Below are positions 45,753 through 54,634 of a stretch of 64,000 nucleotides of DNA, piece by piece. Origin of the DNA: CAVQFB01 sp963711675 (GTDB taxonomy: Bacteria > Acidobacteriota > Terriglobia > Terriglobales > Acidobacteriaceae); contig CAVQFB010000001.1 of assembly GCA_963711675.1 (NCBI GenBank), positions 124,001 to 188,000 on the forward strand. Reading direction: 5' to 3'. The translations under genes and the position numbers were made by a program. The notes beneath the pieces are model-generated. The model worked only from the letters and a program-made list of their open reading frames with translations. It was not told the origin of the DNA and ran no database searches. Within the stretch, counting starts at the first letter, position 1. The number at the start of each line of letters is the position of its first letter.

Positions 45753-45855
45753 ACCTCAGAGGAGTGAGGACATGATTCGTAAATGGGTGCGCCTTTCGAA
45801 GGTGAGAAAGTAGGAGAACGCGGACACTCGGTTCGGAAGGAAATCACTGGGAGAA

Positions 45856-46914
45856 ATGATCCAAAGCATCCAGATCGGCAGCCATAGGATCGGGCCGGGA
45901 AACCCGGTTTATGTGGTCGCTGAGCTGTCGGCTAATCACAATCAGGATTTTGACCAGGCGGTCCGCATTATTCGGGCCGCGAGAGAGGCGGGAGCTGACG
46001 CCGTCAAGTTGCAAACCTACACGCCGGACACGATCACAATTCGCGGTGACCAGGAACTTTTTCGCATCAACGGCAATACGTTGTGGGACGGCCGCAACCT
46101 TCACGACCTTTATGCCGAGGCATGCACACCCTGGGAATGGCAACCGAAGCTGAAGGACATCGCCAACGAACTCGGGCTCGATTTGTTCTCCAGCGCGTTC
46201 GATTCAACTTCCGTCGATTTTCTCGAAAGCATGAACGTGCCCGCACACAAGGTGGCCTCGTTTGAGCTGGTGGATATCCCCCTGATCGAAAAAGTGGCGC
46301 GAACCGGCAAGCCTCTGATCTTGTCCACCGGAATGGCGACCTTGACAGAGATCCAGGAAGCGGTGCAGGCGGCGCGCGCTGCTGGCGCCTCCGAAATCAT
46401 CCTTCTGAAGTGTACGAGCGCCTATCCCGCGCCAGCGGATGAAATGAATTTAAAAACAATCTCGGAGCTGGCCAATCGGTTCTCGGTTCCAGCTGGCCTT
46501 TCCGATCACAGCATGGGAATTGCGGCGCCGGTGGCCGCTGTGGCACTAAGCGCATGCATGATTGAAAAGCATCTAACGCTGTCGCGGTCGCAGAAGGGGC
46601 CGGACAGCGCCTTCTCGCTCGAACCGGATGAATTCAAAGCTATGGTTGAGGCCGTACGCGTCGCAGAAAAAGCGCTAGGCGAAGTTAAATTTGGCCCCGG
46701 TGCTCGCGAGGCGCAAAGCCGTACGTTCCGACGGTCGCTTTTCGTGGTGGAAGATGTGAAGGTTGGCGAGGAATTTACTCCCAGCAACGTGCGTTCGATT
46801 AGACCAGCCAATGGGTTGCATACGCGCCATCTTTCTGACGTTCTGGGAAAGCGCGCCGCTTGCGACATTCATCGGGGAACTCCCCTGAGTTGGGAACTGG
46901 TGCTAACCAAGTGA
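45856..46914 (+). CDS. pseI: Pseudaminic acid synthase PseI
   Basis: PseI condenses the hexose with phosphoenolpyruvate to a nine-carbon nonulosonic acid. The 352-residue NeuB-family protein has YVVAELSANHNQDFDQA, DAVKLQTYTPDT, LILSTGMATL, LKCTSAYPAP, GLSDHSMGI and EKHLTLSRSQKGPDSAFS, with a C-terminal antifreeze-like (SAF) domain (RRSLFVVEDVKVGEEFT). The TYTPDTIT and KGPDSAFSLEP features agree with PseI rather than NeuB. Its stop overlaps the GTG start of the deacetylase. Confidence 0.93.
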   Translation: MIQSIQIGSHRIGPGNPVYVVAELSANHNQDFDQAVRIIRAAREAGADAVKLQTYTPDTITIRGDQELFRINGNTLWDGRNLHDLYAEACTPWEWQPKLKDIANELGLDLFSSAFDSTSVDFLESMNVPAHKVASFELVDIPLIEKVARTGKPLILSTGMATLTEIQEAVQAARAAGASEIILLKCTSAYPAPADEMNLKTISELANRFSVPAGLSDHSMGIAAPVAAVALSACMIEKHLTLSRSQKGPDSAFSLEPDEFKAMVEAVRVAEKALGEVKFGPGAREAQSRTFRRSLFVVEDVKVGEEFTPSNVRSIRPANGLHTRHLSDVLGKRAACDIHRGTPLSWELVLTK

Positions 46915-48002
46915 AATTCGTCAGTCCTCTTCTAAAGCGGGTTGTCTATCCCTGCCTTTCGGGTAGCGGCTTTCTGCAGCGGCAAGTCAAGCCGAAGGAC
47001 CTTTGCGTCGTCACGTATCACGGCGTTCTGCCACAGGGATACGAACAAGTCGGTCCCATGCTTGATGGCGGCCTGGTGAGCGCAGAATCATTTCGGCGCC
47101 AGCTTCGTCTTCTCAAATCTCACTACAACATCGTTCATCCCGAGCAGTTATGTTCAACGGGAGAATTGCGGCAGTCTGTCCCGCCCCGCTCAGTTCTTAT
47201 CACTTGCGACGACGGACTCCTGAACACACTGACTGAGATGCTTCCGATCCTGCAAGAGGAAGAAGTTCCATGTCTCTTCTTCGTGACCGGACTCTCGACG
47301 GCGGATGCCTCCGGCATGCTCTGGTATGAAGAACTCTATTTGATGATGCTAAGGACACCGGCTTTGGCTTCGATCGGAGAGATTGATACTGAGCTTGTGA
47401 AATCGGAATCGATAGCAAAAGGCGACGTGCGCTCCTTTTGGTGGGGCCTGGTAAGAAAGCTATCGCGCCTGGATGCCGAAGGTCGGCGCGAATTTCTCGA
47501 CCATGCCCGCGAGACGCTGGGCTTGCGGGAGGACTGGCATGTCGCCTATACCGATGAACCCGTTCATCGCCGACGCTTTCTGGTAATGAATCGCTCGGAG
47601 TTGAAGCTGCTTGCCGAGGCGACAGTCGCGATTGGTTCACACACGCTGAGTCATCCCATGCTCTCGCAAATGGCGCGGGAACAGGCCTGGCACGAGATTG
47701 CCGAGAGCCGCCGGGCGCTGGAACAAATTCTACAAAGATCGGTCTGGGCTCTGGCGTATCCCTTCGGAGATCCTGATTCGGTAACACTACGCGAAACCGA
47801 GATGGCTGAGCGGGCGGGCTACACCTGGGCATTTTCAAACCATGAGGGAGGCCTCTACTCATACGATCGTTATGCTGTTCCGCGGGTCCACGTGACTGCA
47901 GATATGACGTTGTCGGAATTCGAGGCGCACGTTTCAGGTTTCCACGAGGCCCTGCGCCGCCGCTTCCTGAAGCCGGTCGCGGCAACAGTTGCCGTAGGCT
48001 AG
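46911..48002 (+). CDS. Polysaccharide deacetylase family protein
   Basis: The 363-residue protein has a NodB-type fold: LCVVTYHGVLPQGYEQ, the metal motif ITCDDGLLNT (Asp-Asp), SHTLSHPMLSQM (His triad) and ALAYPFGDPDSV. Such enzymes remove acetyl groups from polysaccharide chains or lipid-linked sugars. The start GTG 46911 overlaps the pseI TGA; an upstream in-frame start would lie inside pseI. No signal peptide is evident. Confidence 0.88.
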   Translation: MKFVSPLLKRVVYPCLSGSGFLQRQVKPKDLCVVTYHGVLPQGYEQVGPMLDGGLVSAESFRRQLRLLKSHYNIVHPEQLCSTGELRQSVPPRSVLITCDDGLLNTLTEMLPILQEEEVPCLFFVTGLSTADASGMLWYEELYLMMLRTPALASIGEIDTELVKSESIAKGDVRSFWWGLVRKLSRLDAEGRREFLDHARETLGLREDWHVAYTDEPVHRRRFLVMNRSELKLLAEATVAIGSHTLSHPMLSQMAREQAWHEIAESRRALEQILQRSVWALAYPFGDPDSVTLRETEMAERAGYTWAFSNHEGGLYSYDRYAVPRVHVTADMTLSEFEAHVSGFHEALRRRFLKPVAATVAVG

Positions 48003-48088
48003 ACGCCAGCGCAGGGGTTCCCACCCATGGACTCGTCCACGAATGCCGTGGGCGGTAAACTTCTAGAACTCTCCAAGAGGAAACGTAC

Positions 48089-49858
48089 TTGCATCTGGAC
48101 CTGCTGCATGAGATTCCGGAAGATGGCCAACTGCGACAGCACTGGAATGCTCTTGTACAGCAGATGGAACGGCCCGAAGTCTTCTATACCTATGAGTGGG
48201 CCCTGGCGATGCAGCGGGCGTACCGTGGCACCCTGGTTCCCCTGTTGGCTCTTGCCTATGAAGACGGAGCCCTGGTAGGTGTGACCGCGCTGGCTACCGA
48301 CCCTGCCTGTGAAGAAGCGACATTCCTTTCCGCGCCCACCGCGGACTATTGTGACTTTCTGAGCGCCCCTCGCCACAGGGAGGCGGTGATCGGGGGTGTT
48401 GTCTCCGAGCTGCGTAGTTTGCAGCTTCGCCGGATTCGACTTGCGAACCTGCCAGCGGATTCCGCCAGCTCAAAGATTCTGAAAAATGTGTGCCGGAGCT
48501 ACGGGCTCCACGCCTTCTCGCGGCCTGCATACAGGTGTGCGGAAGTATCCTTGGGTTCGCAGAGCGAGCGCGAAAGCACGAAGGCTGGCTTGTTCGGCAA
48601 GAAGGTTCGCCGGTACCTGACTGCGCTCGAGCGCGAAGGGCCAGTGGCGATCGAACACCTAGAGCTTTTTAGTGAAATTGAAGAAGCGCTTCCCCAATTT
48701 TCAAGGGCACATGTGGCCCGGTTTCTGGCCACGGGACGAATCAGCAATCTGGCGCGTCCTGAGCGCAGATTATTTCTGCGGGAGCTTGCCGATTTGCTCT
48801 CGCAATCGGGGTCACTAACGCTTACGCGGCTGATGGCTGGTGACCGGCCGGTTGCGTGGAACTACGGGTTTCAATTTGCTGGCAGCTGGTTTTGGTACCA
48901 ACCAACGTTCGATAGCGAGTTTGAGCAGTGCTCACCGGGCATTTGTTTGCTCTCCAAGCTGATCGCGGAGTCCTGCGAGAATCCTGACATCACTCGTGTC
49001 GACTTGGGGCTGGGAACGGAAGGCTACAAGGATCGATTCGCAAACGGAGCCCGCGAGACGCTGCATGTGACGCTGACAGCGTCTGGGTCCCAGCACGCAA
49101 AGGAAGTTGTGCGCTATCGCGTGGCTGAACTGGCCAAAACGAAGCCTGAGATTGAACGAACGGCGCAGTGGGCCTTGAGCAAGCTCAAGGATTGCAGCAG
49201 ACAACTGTACGACGCGGGACTCGTCAACGCCGTGCTAAGTGTAGCCAAGCGCTTGCGGACGAATCTCTTTGGCTCGCAGGAGACAGTCTTTTACGAGTGG
49301 CAGGGGAACCGGCGCTCCAGCGACGTCAAATCAAGCGATAAGTTCTTGCTGCGGCCGCTCGATTTGGACCATCTTGCTGCTGCAGCTATGGATTACTTCG
49401 ACGACCCCGAGACTTTGAATTATCTGCTACGCTGCGCTGATCGCGTGAGATCAAGTCATGTCACCGGATACGCCTTGGTTCGGCCCAATGGAATGCCCGT
49501 CGTTTTTGGTTGGGTCTCTTCGTTAGGGGAACTTCCGGTGCGAGCACAAGGTGTCGAAACTGTTACGCTCCCTCCAGGCGCAGTGCTCTTCTTCGACGCG
49601 TGGACGCCGAAGATGCATCGCGGCCGAGGTTTCCTGGAGAAGACTGCTCAATTAATTGCCGACGATCTGGCCAAGAGGAATCGAATTCTCTGGACATATG
49701 TTGCGGCAGGAGATGCCGACTCCGTGCAGAGCGTAGAGAAATCTGGATTTCAGCGGCGTTACTCGATACATCAGAGGAACGTGCTCTTCGTGAAGCGGGT
49801 GAAAATTCGAAGCGCAGCGACGCCAATCTCCCGGGTGGAGGTTCCGGTTGCTTCGTAG
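48089..49858 (+). CDS. Double-GNAT protein (CelD/BcsL-like acetyltransferase plus second GNAT domain)
   Basis: The 589-residue product starts at TTG 48089 behind AGAGG (48076-48080). Its first 350 residues match the CelD/BcsL-type Acetyltransf_6 arrangement (FYTYEWALAMQ, LFGKKVRRYLTALEREG, RLMAGDRPVAWNYGFQFAGSWFWYQP, DLGLGTEGYKDRFANG). From about residue 440 a second GNAT-like unit follows (LFFDAWTPKMHRGRGFLEKTAQLIADDLAKRN, then SVQSVEKSGFQRRYSIHQRN). The family is thought to transfer acyl or aminoacyl groups to polysaccharide precursors. No substrate can be assigned. Confidence 0.72.
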   Translation: MHLDLLHEIPEDGQLRQHWNALVQQMERPEVFYTYEWALAMQRAYRGTLVPLLALAYEDGALVGVTALATDPACEEATFLSAPTADYCDFLSAPRHREAVIGGVVSELRSLQLRRIRLANLPADSASSKILKNVCRSYGLHAFSRPAYRCAEVSLGSQSERESTKAGLFGKKVRRYLTALEREGPVAIEHLELFSEIEEALPQFSRAHVARFLATGRISNLARPERRLFLRELADLLSQSGSLTLTRLMAGDRPVAWNYGFQFAGSWFWYQPTFDSEFEQCSPGICLLSKLIAESCENPDITRVDLGLGTEGYKDRFANGARETLHVTLTASGSQHAKEVVRYRVAELAKTKPEIERTAQWALSKLKDCSRQLYDAGLVNAVLSVAKRLRTNLFGSQETVFYEWQGNRRSSDVKSSDKFLLRPLDLDHLAAAAMDYFDDPETLNYLLRCADRVRSSHVTGYALVRPNGMPVVFGWVSSLGELPVRAQGVETVTLPPGAVLFFDAWTPKMHRGRGFLEKTAQLIADDLAKRNRILWTYVAAGDADSVQSVEKSGFQRRYSIHQRNVLFVKRVKIRSAATPISRVEVPVAS

Positions 49859-49876
49859 GCGGACGGGACTAGCCCC

Positions 49877-51640
49877 GTGAGAATGTTCGTGCTTCACCCG
49901 GAGGACTCTCCGCACCGCGGGCCATGGCGGAAAATGCCGTGGGACCTGATTGTTGACTTGGGCACCTCCTCTGCTTTTCAAGTCCGGTCGTGGGAGAGAA
50001 AGCTCAATTGTTCCATCCTGTCATTAGGTTCGTTTCGCCGCGGACTAGAAGATCCCAAGATTGCCGACAGGATATTGCAGTCAGGCCGAGGCCATTTGGT
50101 GGGAGACCAGGAACTGGACTGGTGGGAGCTGGTGGCCTTACTGATTCATGAAGAACTAGAGACAGCTCTTCTGGTCTCGCGCATATGCGCGGCATTGCCG
50201 CCCACGGACGAGATTTATGCAAGCCGGTCAAGTTGGCCCGTTTCCGCTGTGGCCGCGGATCTGAAACGGGAAGTGAAGACCGTCGGACCCAACCCAGATG
50301 CGCGGACAAGCGGACGTCTGGCTCACTACTGGAATGTTGTGCGCAAGTTTTCGTGGCCGCAGCTGACCGAGATCTTCCTGGACAAGTACGACGCCGGCTA
50401 CAAGTGGCGAAGCCGGTTCGGAGCACATGCTTCGCGGGGCAGTGGCCCAGTTGTGCTGGCTCCAACCGCGTACACGAATGTTTCACGCATGGCCGCGGAC
50501 TATGCCCGCATGCTTCCCGATCGAGAGTTCTTGTTCGTGACCACCCGAACGAGCGCTGCCCAGTTCGAGCGTCCTCCGAACGTGCGACTCGCAAACCTTG
50601 CAGCGTATGCCACCAAATCTGTGAACGATAATGAGTGTTCGCGGTTGCTCGATGAGTGGAAGGTGCTGCGGGACAAGTTGAGCCAGATTCCTGAGCTTGC
50701 TGTGCTCATCTCGGCGGGTAGACTCGACTTTATCCCAGGCCTTTTACGTCACGGCCTTACGATGCGAGACGCCTGGCGCGGAGTCTTTGCCACGGAGCAA
50801 GTGACGTCCGTGCTGTGTGGCGATGACAGTAACCGCTACACGCGCGTACCAGTCATGCTGGCGCGCAAACTGGGCATACCTACCGTTGACTTCCACCACG
50901 GCGCTTTCGACGGCCGGTTTCTGTTTAAGAGTCTGCCTTCGGATCTTTTTCTGGCGAAAAGCGAAATGGAGCGAGACTATCTGGTCAACGTTTGCGGACT
51001 TGCGGCGGAGAAAATTGCGCTGGGAGCTCCTCGCCTTCAGGACTACGTTGATGCTACCGGCAGGGAGAAAGGCGAGTTCACGCACATCATCTTCTTCTCC
51101 GAAGCCTACGAGACCAGTAACGCGAGACCAGAGGATATATACCGGGAGCTTTTGACGCCTCTTCTGAAGCTGGCGAGGAAGTCGGGCGTAAAACTCGTGA
51201 TCAAGCTGCACCCCTTCGAAAGCGCGAAGGAGCGGCAGTGGCTGATCGAGAGAGTTTTCTCGCTCGAGGATCGAGATCTGATTGAGATTGTCGCAGGGCC
51301 TCTTACCCCTGATCTCCTGCGGAATGCCTGGTTTGCGATCACGGTGGAGTCCACGGCCGCGCTCAATTGCACCCTGCGCAACGTCCCGTGCTTTGTTTGC
51401 GAATGGCTGGTGCTTTCTTCCTACGGCTACATTCAGCAGTATGCCCGTTTTGGAGTCGGCATCATGTTGAAGTCACCGCAGCAAATCGAAGACATTCCCG
51501 ATGTTCTAGCGAAGAGCAATCCCCTGGCCGTACAAAAGGATTATCTGTGGAAGCCGATTGAGCCTGGGATGCTCGCAATGTACTTATCCCAGAGCCCTTC
51601 CTTGAGGTATGACAAAGAGAGGGAGCGCCAGGCGAATTAG
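49877..51640 (+). CDS. Uncharacterised GT-B-like surface-polysaccharide protein
   Basis: The 587-residue protein is not confidently recognised. The C-terminal half has a glycosyltransferase B-like flavour: VDFHHGAFDGRFLF, DLFLAKSEMERDYLVNVCG, LVIKLHPFESAKERQWLIE and STAALNCTLRNVPCFVCEWL, reminiscent of capsule or CDP-glycerol/sialyl-type transferases that bind a nucleotide sugar. The N-terminal 250 residues resemble nothing I know. The start is GTG 49877 or ATG 49883. Its place between acyltransferase and flippase genes supports a role in glycan assembly. Confidence 0.55.
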   Translation: MRMFVLHPEDSPHRGPWRKMPWDLIVDLGTSSAFQVRSWERKLNCSILSLGSFRRGLEDPKIADRILQSGRGHLVGDQELDWWELVALLIHEELETALLVSRICAALPPTDEIYASRSSWPVSAVAADLKREVKTVGPNPDARTSGRLAHYWNVVRKFSWPQLTEIFLDKYDAGYKWRSRFGAHASRGSGPVVLAPTAYTNVSRMAADYARMLPDREFLFVTTRTSAAQFERPPNVRLANLAAYATKSVNDNECSRLLDEWKVLRDKLSQIPELAVLISAGRLDFIPGLLRHGLTMRDAWRGVFATEQVTSVLCGDDSNRYTRVPVMLARKLGIPTVDFHHGAFDGRFLFKSLPSDLFLAKSEMERDYLVNVCGLAAEKIALGAPRLQDYVDATGREKGEFTHIIFFSEAYETSNARPEDIYRELLTPLLKLARKSGVKLVIKLHPFESAKERQWLIERVFSLEDRDLIEIVAGPLTPDLLRNAWFAITVESTAALNCTLRNVPCFVCEWLVLSSYGYIQQYARFGVGIMLKSPQQIEDIPDVLAKSNPLAVQKDYLWKPIEPGMLAMYLSQSPSLRYDKERERQAN

Positions 51641-51673
51641 CGGCCTTTGTGCCCCGCTCGAGCGGAAAAAGTC

Positions 51674-53260
51674 ATGGCCACACTTACCACAACTCCGGTG
51701 GAGGGCACCTCTCTGGCGGCAGAGTCGCGGACGTTTCGCCGGGAGATAGGTCAAATCTCCCGCCAGTCAGGAGTGTTCTTCGCCGGGACTCTATTCACAA
51801 CGGCCGCAGCCTACTTTTTCAAAATTTATCTGGCCCGTGTGCTGGGAGCGGAGGCGCTCGGTATTTATGCGCTCGGAATGACGGTGGGTGGGGTGCTTGG
51901 CATTATTGCCGCGATGGGTCTTCCGCAGGCTGCTGCCCGCTACGCGGCCGTTTACCGGGGAACCGGCCGCTCGGAGGAGCTTAGAGGATTCCTCTGGCGC
52001 AGCGTGGCCATCCTTCTGTGCTCAAACGTGCTAGTAGCGACGGTCATGATTGCCGCGCGACACTGGATAGCATTGCGTTTCTACCACACGCCCAGCCTGA
52101 CGCAATACATGGTGTTCTTTGCAGCCATCATGTTTCTAGGAATATTCACCACATTTTTTGGACAGGTGTTGGCAGGTTACAAAGACGTCACGGTCCGTAC
52201 GGTGATCACGAACTTCGTGGGCAGCCCTCTGACGATGATCCTCACCGTCTGCCTTCTGGCTCTGGGCGCTGGTTTGCGGGGATATGTCGTGGCGCAGATC
52301 GTTTCCTCCATGGTTGTGCTCGCGCTGATGGTTTGCGTGGTGTGGAGGCTGACACCTCGGACGGTTCGTCCTGCACACACGCCGTTTCCCAAGTTCGAAA
52401 GGGAAGCTTTGTGGTTCTCGGCAAGCCTGTTTGCGGTGCAGGGCCTGGAATTCGTTCTGGCCCAACTGGACAAGATCTTACTAGGCTTCTACACCGACGC
52501 ACGGGAGGTTGGAATCTACACCGTCGCCGTGGCTCTGACGGCCTTCCTGCCACTGGCGCTGCAGTCGATCAATCAGATTTTTTCGCCGACGATTGCGGAT
52601 TTACATGCGCGAGGAGAGATAGACCTCTTGGGGCGTCTCTATAGGACCCTCGCCAGGTGGGTGCTGGGCCTCACTCTTCCGTTGGCGATAGTCGTGTGCA
52701 CGTTCGCTCCGCAGTTCATGGATCTCTTCGGCGGCGAGTTCCGGAATGGCTGGCCGGTTCTTGTGATTGGAACTTTCGGGCAGGTTATCAACTGTGCAGT
52801 GGGATCGGTCGGATTGCTGCTGATTATGTCCGGAAACCAAAACAAATTGATTCGAGTTCAGGTCAAAGTGACGGTGGCGACCGTAATACTCGGCCTGGTG
52901 TGCATCCCTGCTTACGGGATTGTGGGAGCTGCGATCGTCTCAGCCGCCAGCAATGCAGCCATAAATCTGCTTTATCTGCGTGAGGTGAAGAGCACATTGA
53001 GATTGTCGCCATCTCTTCGGAGCCATGTGCGCCTGGCTGGAGCTACGCTCCCCGCGCTCGCGGTAGTGCTATTGCTGCGGTCGCAACTGCATCTGCTCCA
53101 TTCTTCGGTTCTTGCCATCGTGTTGAGTATTCCACTCGCGTACACCGTCTTCTTCGCGATCACGTTTCTATTTGGCCTGGATGACGATGACCGGCTGGTC
53201 ATGGGAGCGGTGCGGTCCCGGCTGCGCCAAACCTTTTGGAGAGTCACGGAGGCTGCATGA
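51674..53260 (+). CDS. Polysaccharide flippase, MATE/Wzx-like family
   Basis: The 528-residue protein has about 14 hydrophobic helices in two halves. Features are an N-terminal SRQSGVFFAGTLFTTAAAYFFKIYLARVLGAEALGIYALG and a mid-protein QLDKILLGFYTDAREVGIYTVAVAL, the signature of Wzx-type lipid-linked oligosaccharide flippases. ATG 51674 is preferred over the in-frame start at 51647 because AARVMA-type sequence upstream is not hydrophobic or conserved. Its stop overlaps the start of the next small gene. Confidence 0.9.
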   Translation: MATLTTTPVEGTSLAAESRTFRREIGQISRQSGVFFAGTLFTTAAAYFFKIYLARVLGAEALGIYALGMTVGGVLGIIAAMGLPQAAARYAAVYRGTGRSEELRGFLWRSVAILLCSNVLVATVMIAARHWIALRFYHTPSLTQYMVFFAAIMFLGIFTTFFGQVLAGYKDVTVRTVITNFVGSPLTMILTVCLLALGAGLRGYVVAQIVSSMVVLALMVCVVWRLTPRTVRPAHTPFPKFEREALWFSASLFAVQGLEFVLAQLDKILLGFYTDAREVGIYTVAVALTAFLPLALQSINQIFSPTIADLHARGEIDLLGRLYRTLARWVLGLTLPLAIVVCTFAPQFMDLFGGEFRNGWPVLVIGTFGQVINCAVGSVGLLLIMSGNQNKLIRVQVKVTVATVILGLVCIPAYGIVGAAIVSAASNAAINLLYLREVKSTLRLSPSLRSHVRLAGATLPALAVVLLLRSQLHLLHSSVLAIVLSIPLAYTVFFAITFLFGLDDDDRLVMGAVRSRLRQTFWRVTEAA

Positions 53261-53457
53261 CGAAAGAATGGAGAGTGGTCCGCCTGCCAGTCGAACTATG
53301 CGAGGCGGCGGAAAGACAATATGGCGACCAGTACGCCAGCCTCGAAGAGCTGCTCACGTTCATGCTTGGCTACGTGACCAGGGAAGAAGTGGAGCGCATG
53401 GATCAAGCGGAACTGGAGATCGTGCAACAGAGGCTGAAAGATCTGGGCTACGTTTGA
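53257..53457 (+). CDS. Small conserved-looking protein, 66 residues, unknown function
   Basis: The gene begins at ATG 53257, overlapping the flippase stop by four bases (ATGA), so translation is coupled. The product reads TKEWRVVRLPVELCEAAERQYG, then YASLEELLTFMLGYVTREEVERM, and ends QRLKDLGYV. The pattern (short beta strand followed by two amphipathic helices) recalls ribbon-helix-helix proteins, but no clear DNA-binding motif is present. It may be a local regulator or an adaptor of the glycan machinery; this is speculation. Confidence 0.65.
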   Translation: MTKEWRVVRLPVELCEAAERQYGDQYASLEELLTFMLGYVTREEVERMDQAELEIVQQRLKDLGYV

Positions 53458-53486
53458 GTTCGGCGCGCGGCCGTACGCGTGAATCT

Positions 53487-54509
53487 ATGGGTTTTGCGTT
53501 TATCGACAAGCGGTCTCTGTCGCCGGCGCTCGAGAACGAGATTTGCGCATTTCTCGATAGCCAAGACTCGAGCCATCCCTTTCAGCTTCCAGGCTGGTGG
53601 CTGGTGGATAAGGGACACTGCGCGGTCCTGCGAGATCGCGGCCACATCTGTTGGTTTGCGATGTGCGGGGTCAGTTACCCATCAAGCCGAGTGCTGCGGG
53701 GTATTCGTGCGTTGACGATATCGCACGGCCCGGTTTGCGATGAAGCGCATTGGATGACTGAGGGTCTTCATTACCTTGCAGAATATTGCCGAAGTCACAG
53801 CCTCGCCTATCTCGATGTCGCCGCGGAGTGTGTCGGCCCGGCTGCCGAGGCGTTACGCCACATCGTGAGCCGTAATTCCTGGCAGACCCTCAACCCGATC
53901 CAAACGTCTCTGCGACTCGATCTGCGAACGCAGAGTGATGAGCTGTTCGGTGGTTTTCGCAAATCGACTCGTTATGAGATCCGGCGCGCGGAGCGCGAAG
54001 GCGTGCTTTCCAGACCGGCGTCCAACGAAGGTGAAATCGAGGACTTTTTGAAGATCCTTTATCGGATGGCCGCCAACAAACTTTTCAGCCCTGGGCCGCC
54101 GAATCATTTGAGGCACGTCCTGAAGTGGCTACTGCACGATAGCGGTAGAGGCGCCCTGCTGCTTGCCTATCACGACGGAGTATTACTCGGCGGCACGGCA
54201 GTGGTGCGAGTGGGAGGCCGCTGCTGGTACGTGTGGGGAGCGCGCGACGAAGTAGCCGTTCTAAACGTCGGGCATCTGCTGCAGTGGCAAGCCATCCAGT
54301 GGGCAAAAGCGCAAGGTTGCACGGAATACGACTTTGGCGGGTATCGTGAAGGATCAGACTCGGGCCCAGCATTGTTCAAGAAAGGATTTGGCGGCAGGGT
54401 AGTTCACTTTCCACCAGCGTCGAGATATATCGTCGACGCTCCCCTTTGCCGAATTGCCAATGTGATATCTGCTGCGCGACGACTGCCGGCGAAGTTGGCG
54501 GCAACCTAA
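53487..54509 (+). CDS. FemAB/GNAT-like acyl- or aminoacyl-transferase
   Basis: The 340-residue protein has the FemAB double-GNAT layout: HPFQLPGWWLVDKG, a central LFGGFRKSTRYEIRRAEREGV helix (typical substrate-contact region) and YDGVLLGGTAVVRVGGRCWYVWGARDE, followed by YDFGGYREGSDSGPALFKKGFGG. In EPS loci of this kind, FemAB-like proteins sit beside deacetylases and polymerases. ATG 53487 is the first good start after the small gene, 29 bases downstream. Confidence 0.8.
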   Translation: MGFAFIDKRSLSPALENEICAFLDSQDSSHPFQLPGWWLVDKGHCAVLRDRGHICWFAMCGVSYPSSRVLRGIRALTISHGPVCDEAHWMTEGLHYLAEYCRSHSLAYLDVAAECVGPAAEALRHIVSRNSWQTLNPIQTSLRLDLRTQSDELFGGFRKSTRYEIRRAEREGVLSRPASNEGEIEDFLKILYRMAANKLFSPGPPNHLRHVLKWLLHDSGRGALLLAYHDGVLLGGTAVVRVGGRCWYVWGARDEVAVLNVGHLLQWQAIQWAKAQGCTEYDFGGYREGSDSGPALFKKGFGGRVVHFPPASRYIVDAPLCRIANVISAARRLPAKLAAT

Positions 54510-54634
54510 TACGCGCGATTCTTGCCCGCTCGATGTGCCCATCCTTCTGATAATCACTTCGGTTCGCCTAGCGTGTGCTGGGTAAGCTCCCTCTTGTATG
54601 CTCAGTTCTAGAAGAAACCAAATCCAGCTTCCCC

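Noticed and set aside
45772..45813. A 13-codon basic mini-ORF (MIRKWVRLSKVRK) with a good ribosome-binding site between pseG and pseI
   Set aside because: Too short to support without conservation evidence; could be a chance open frame in a leader.
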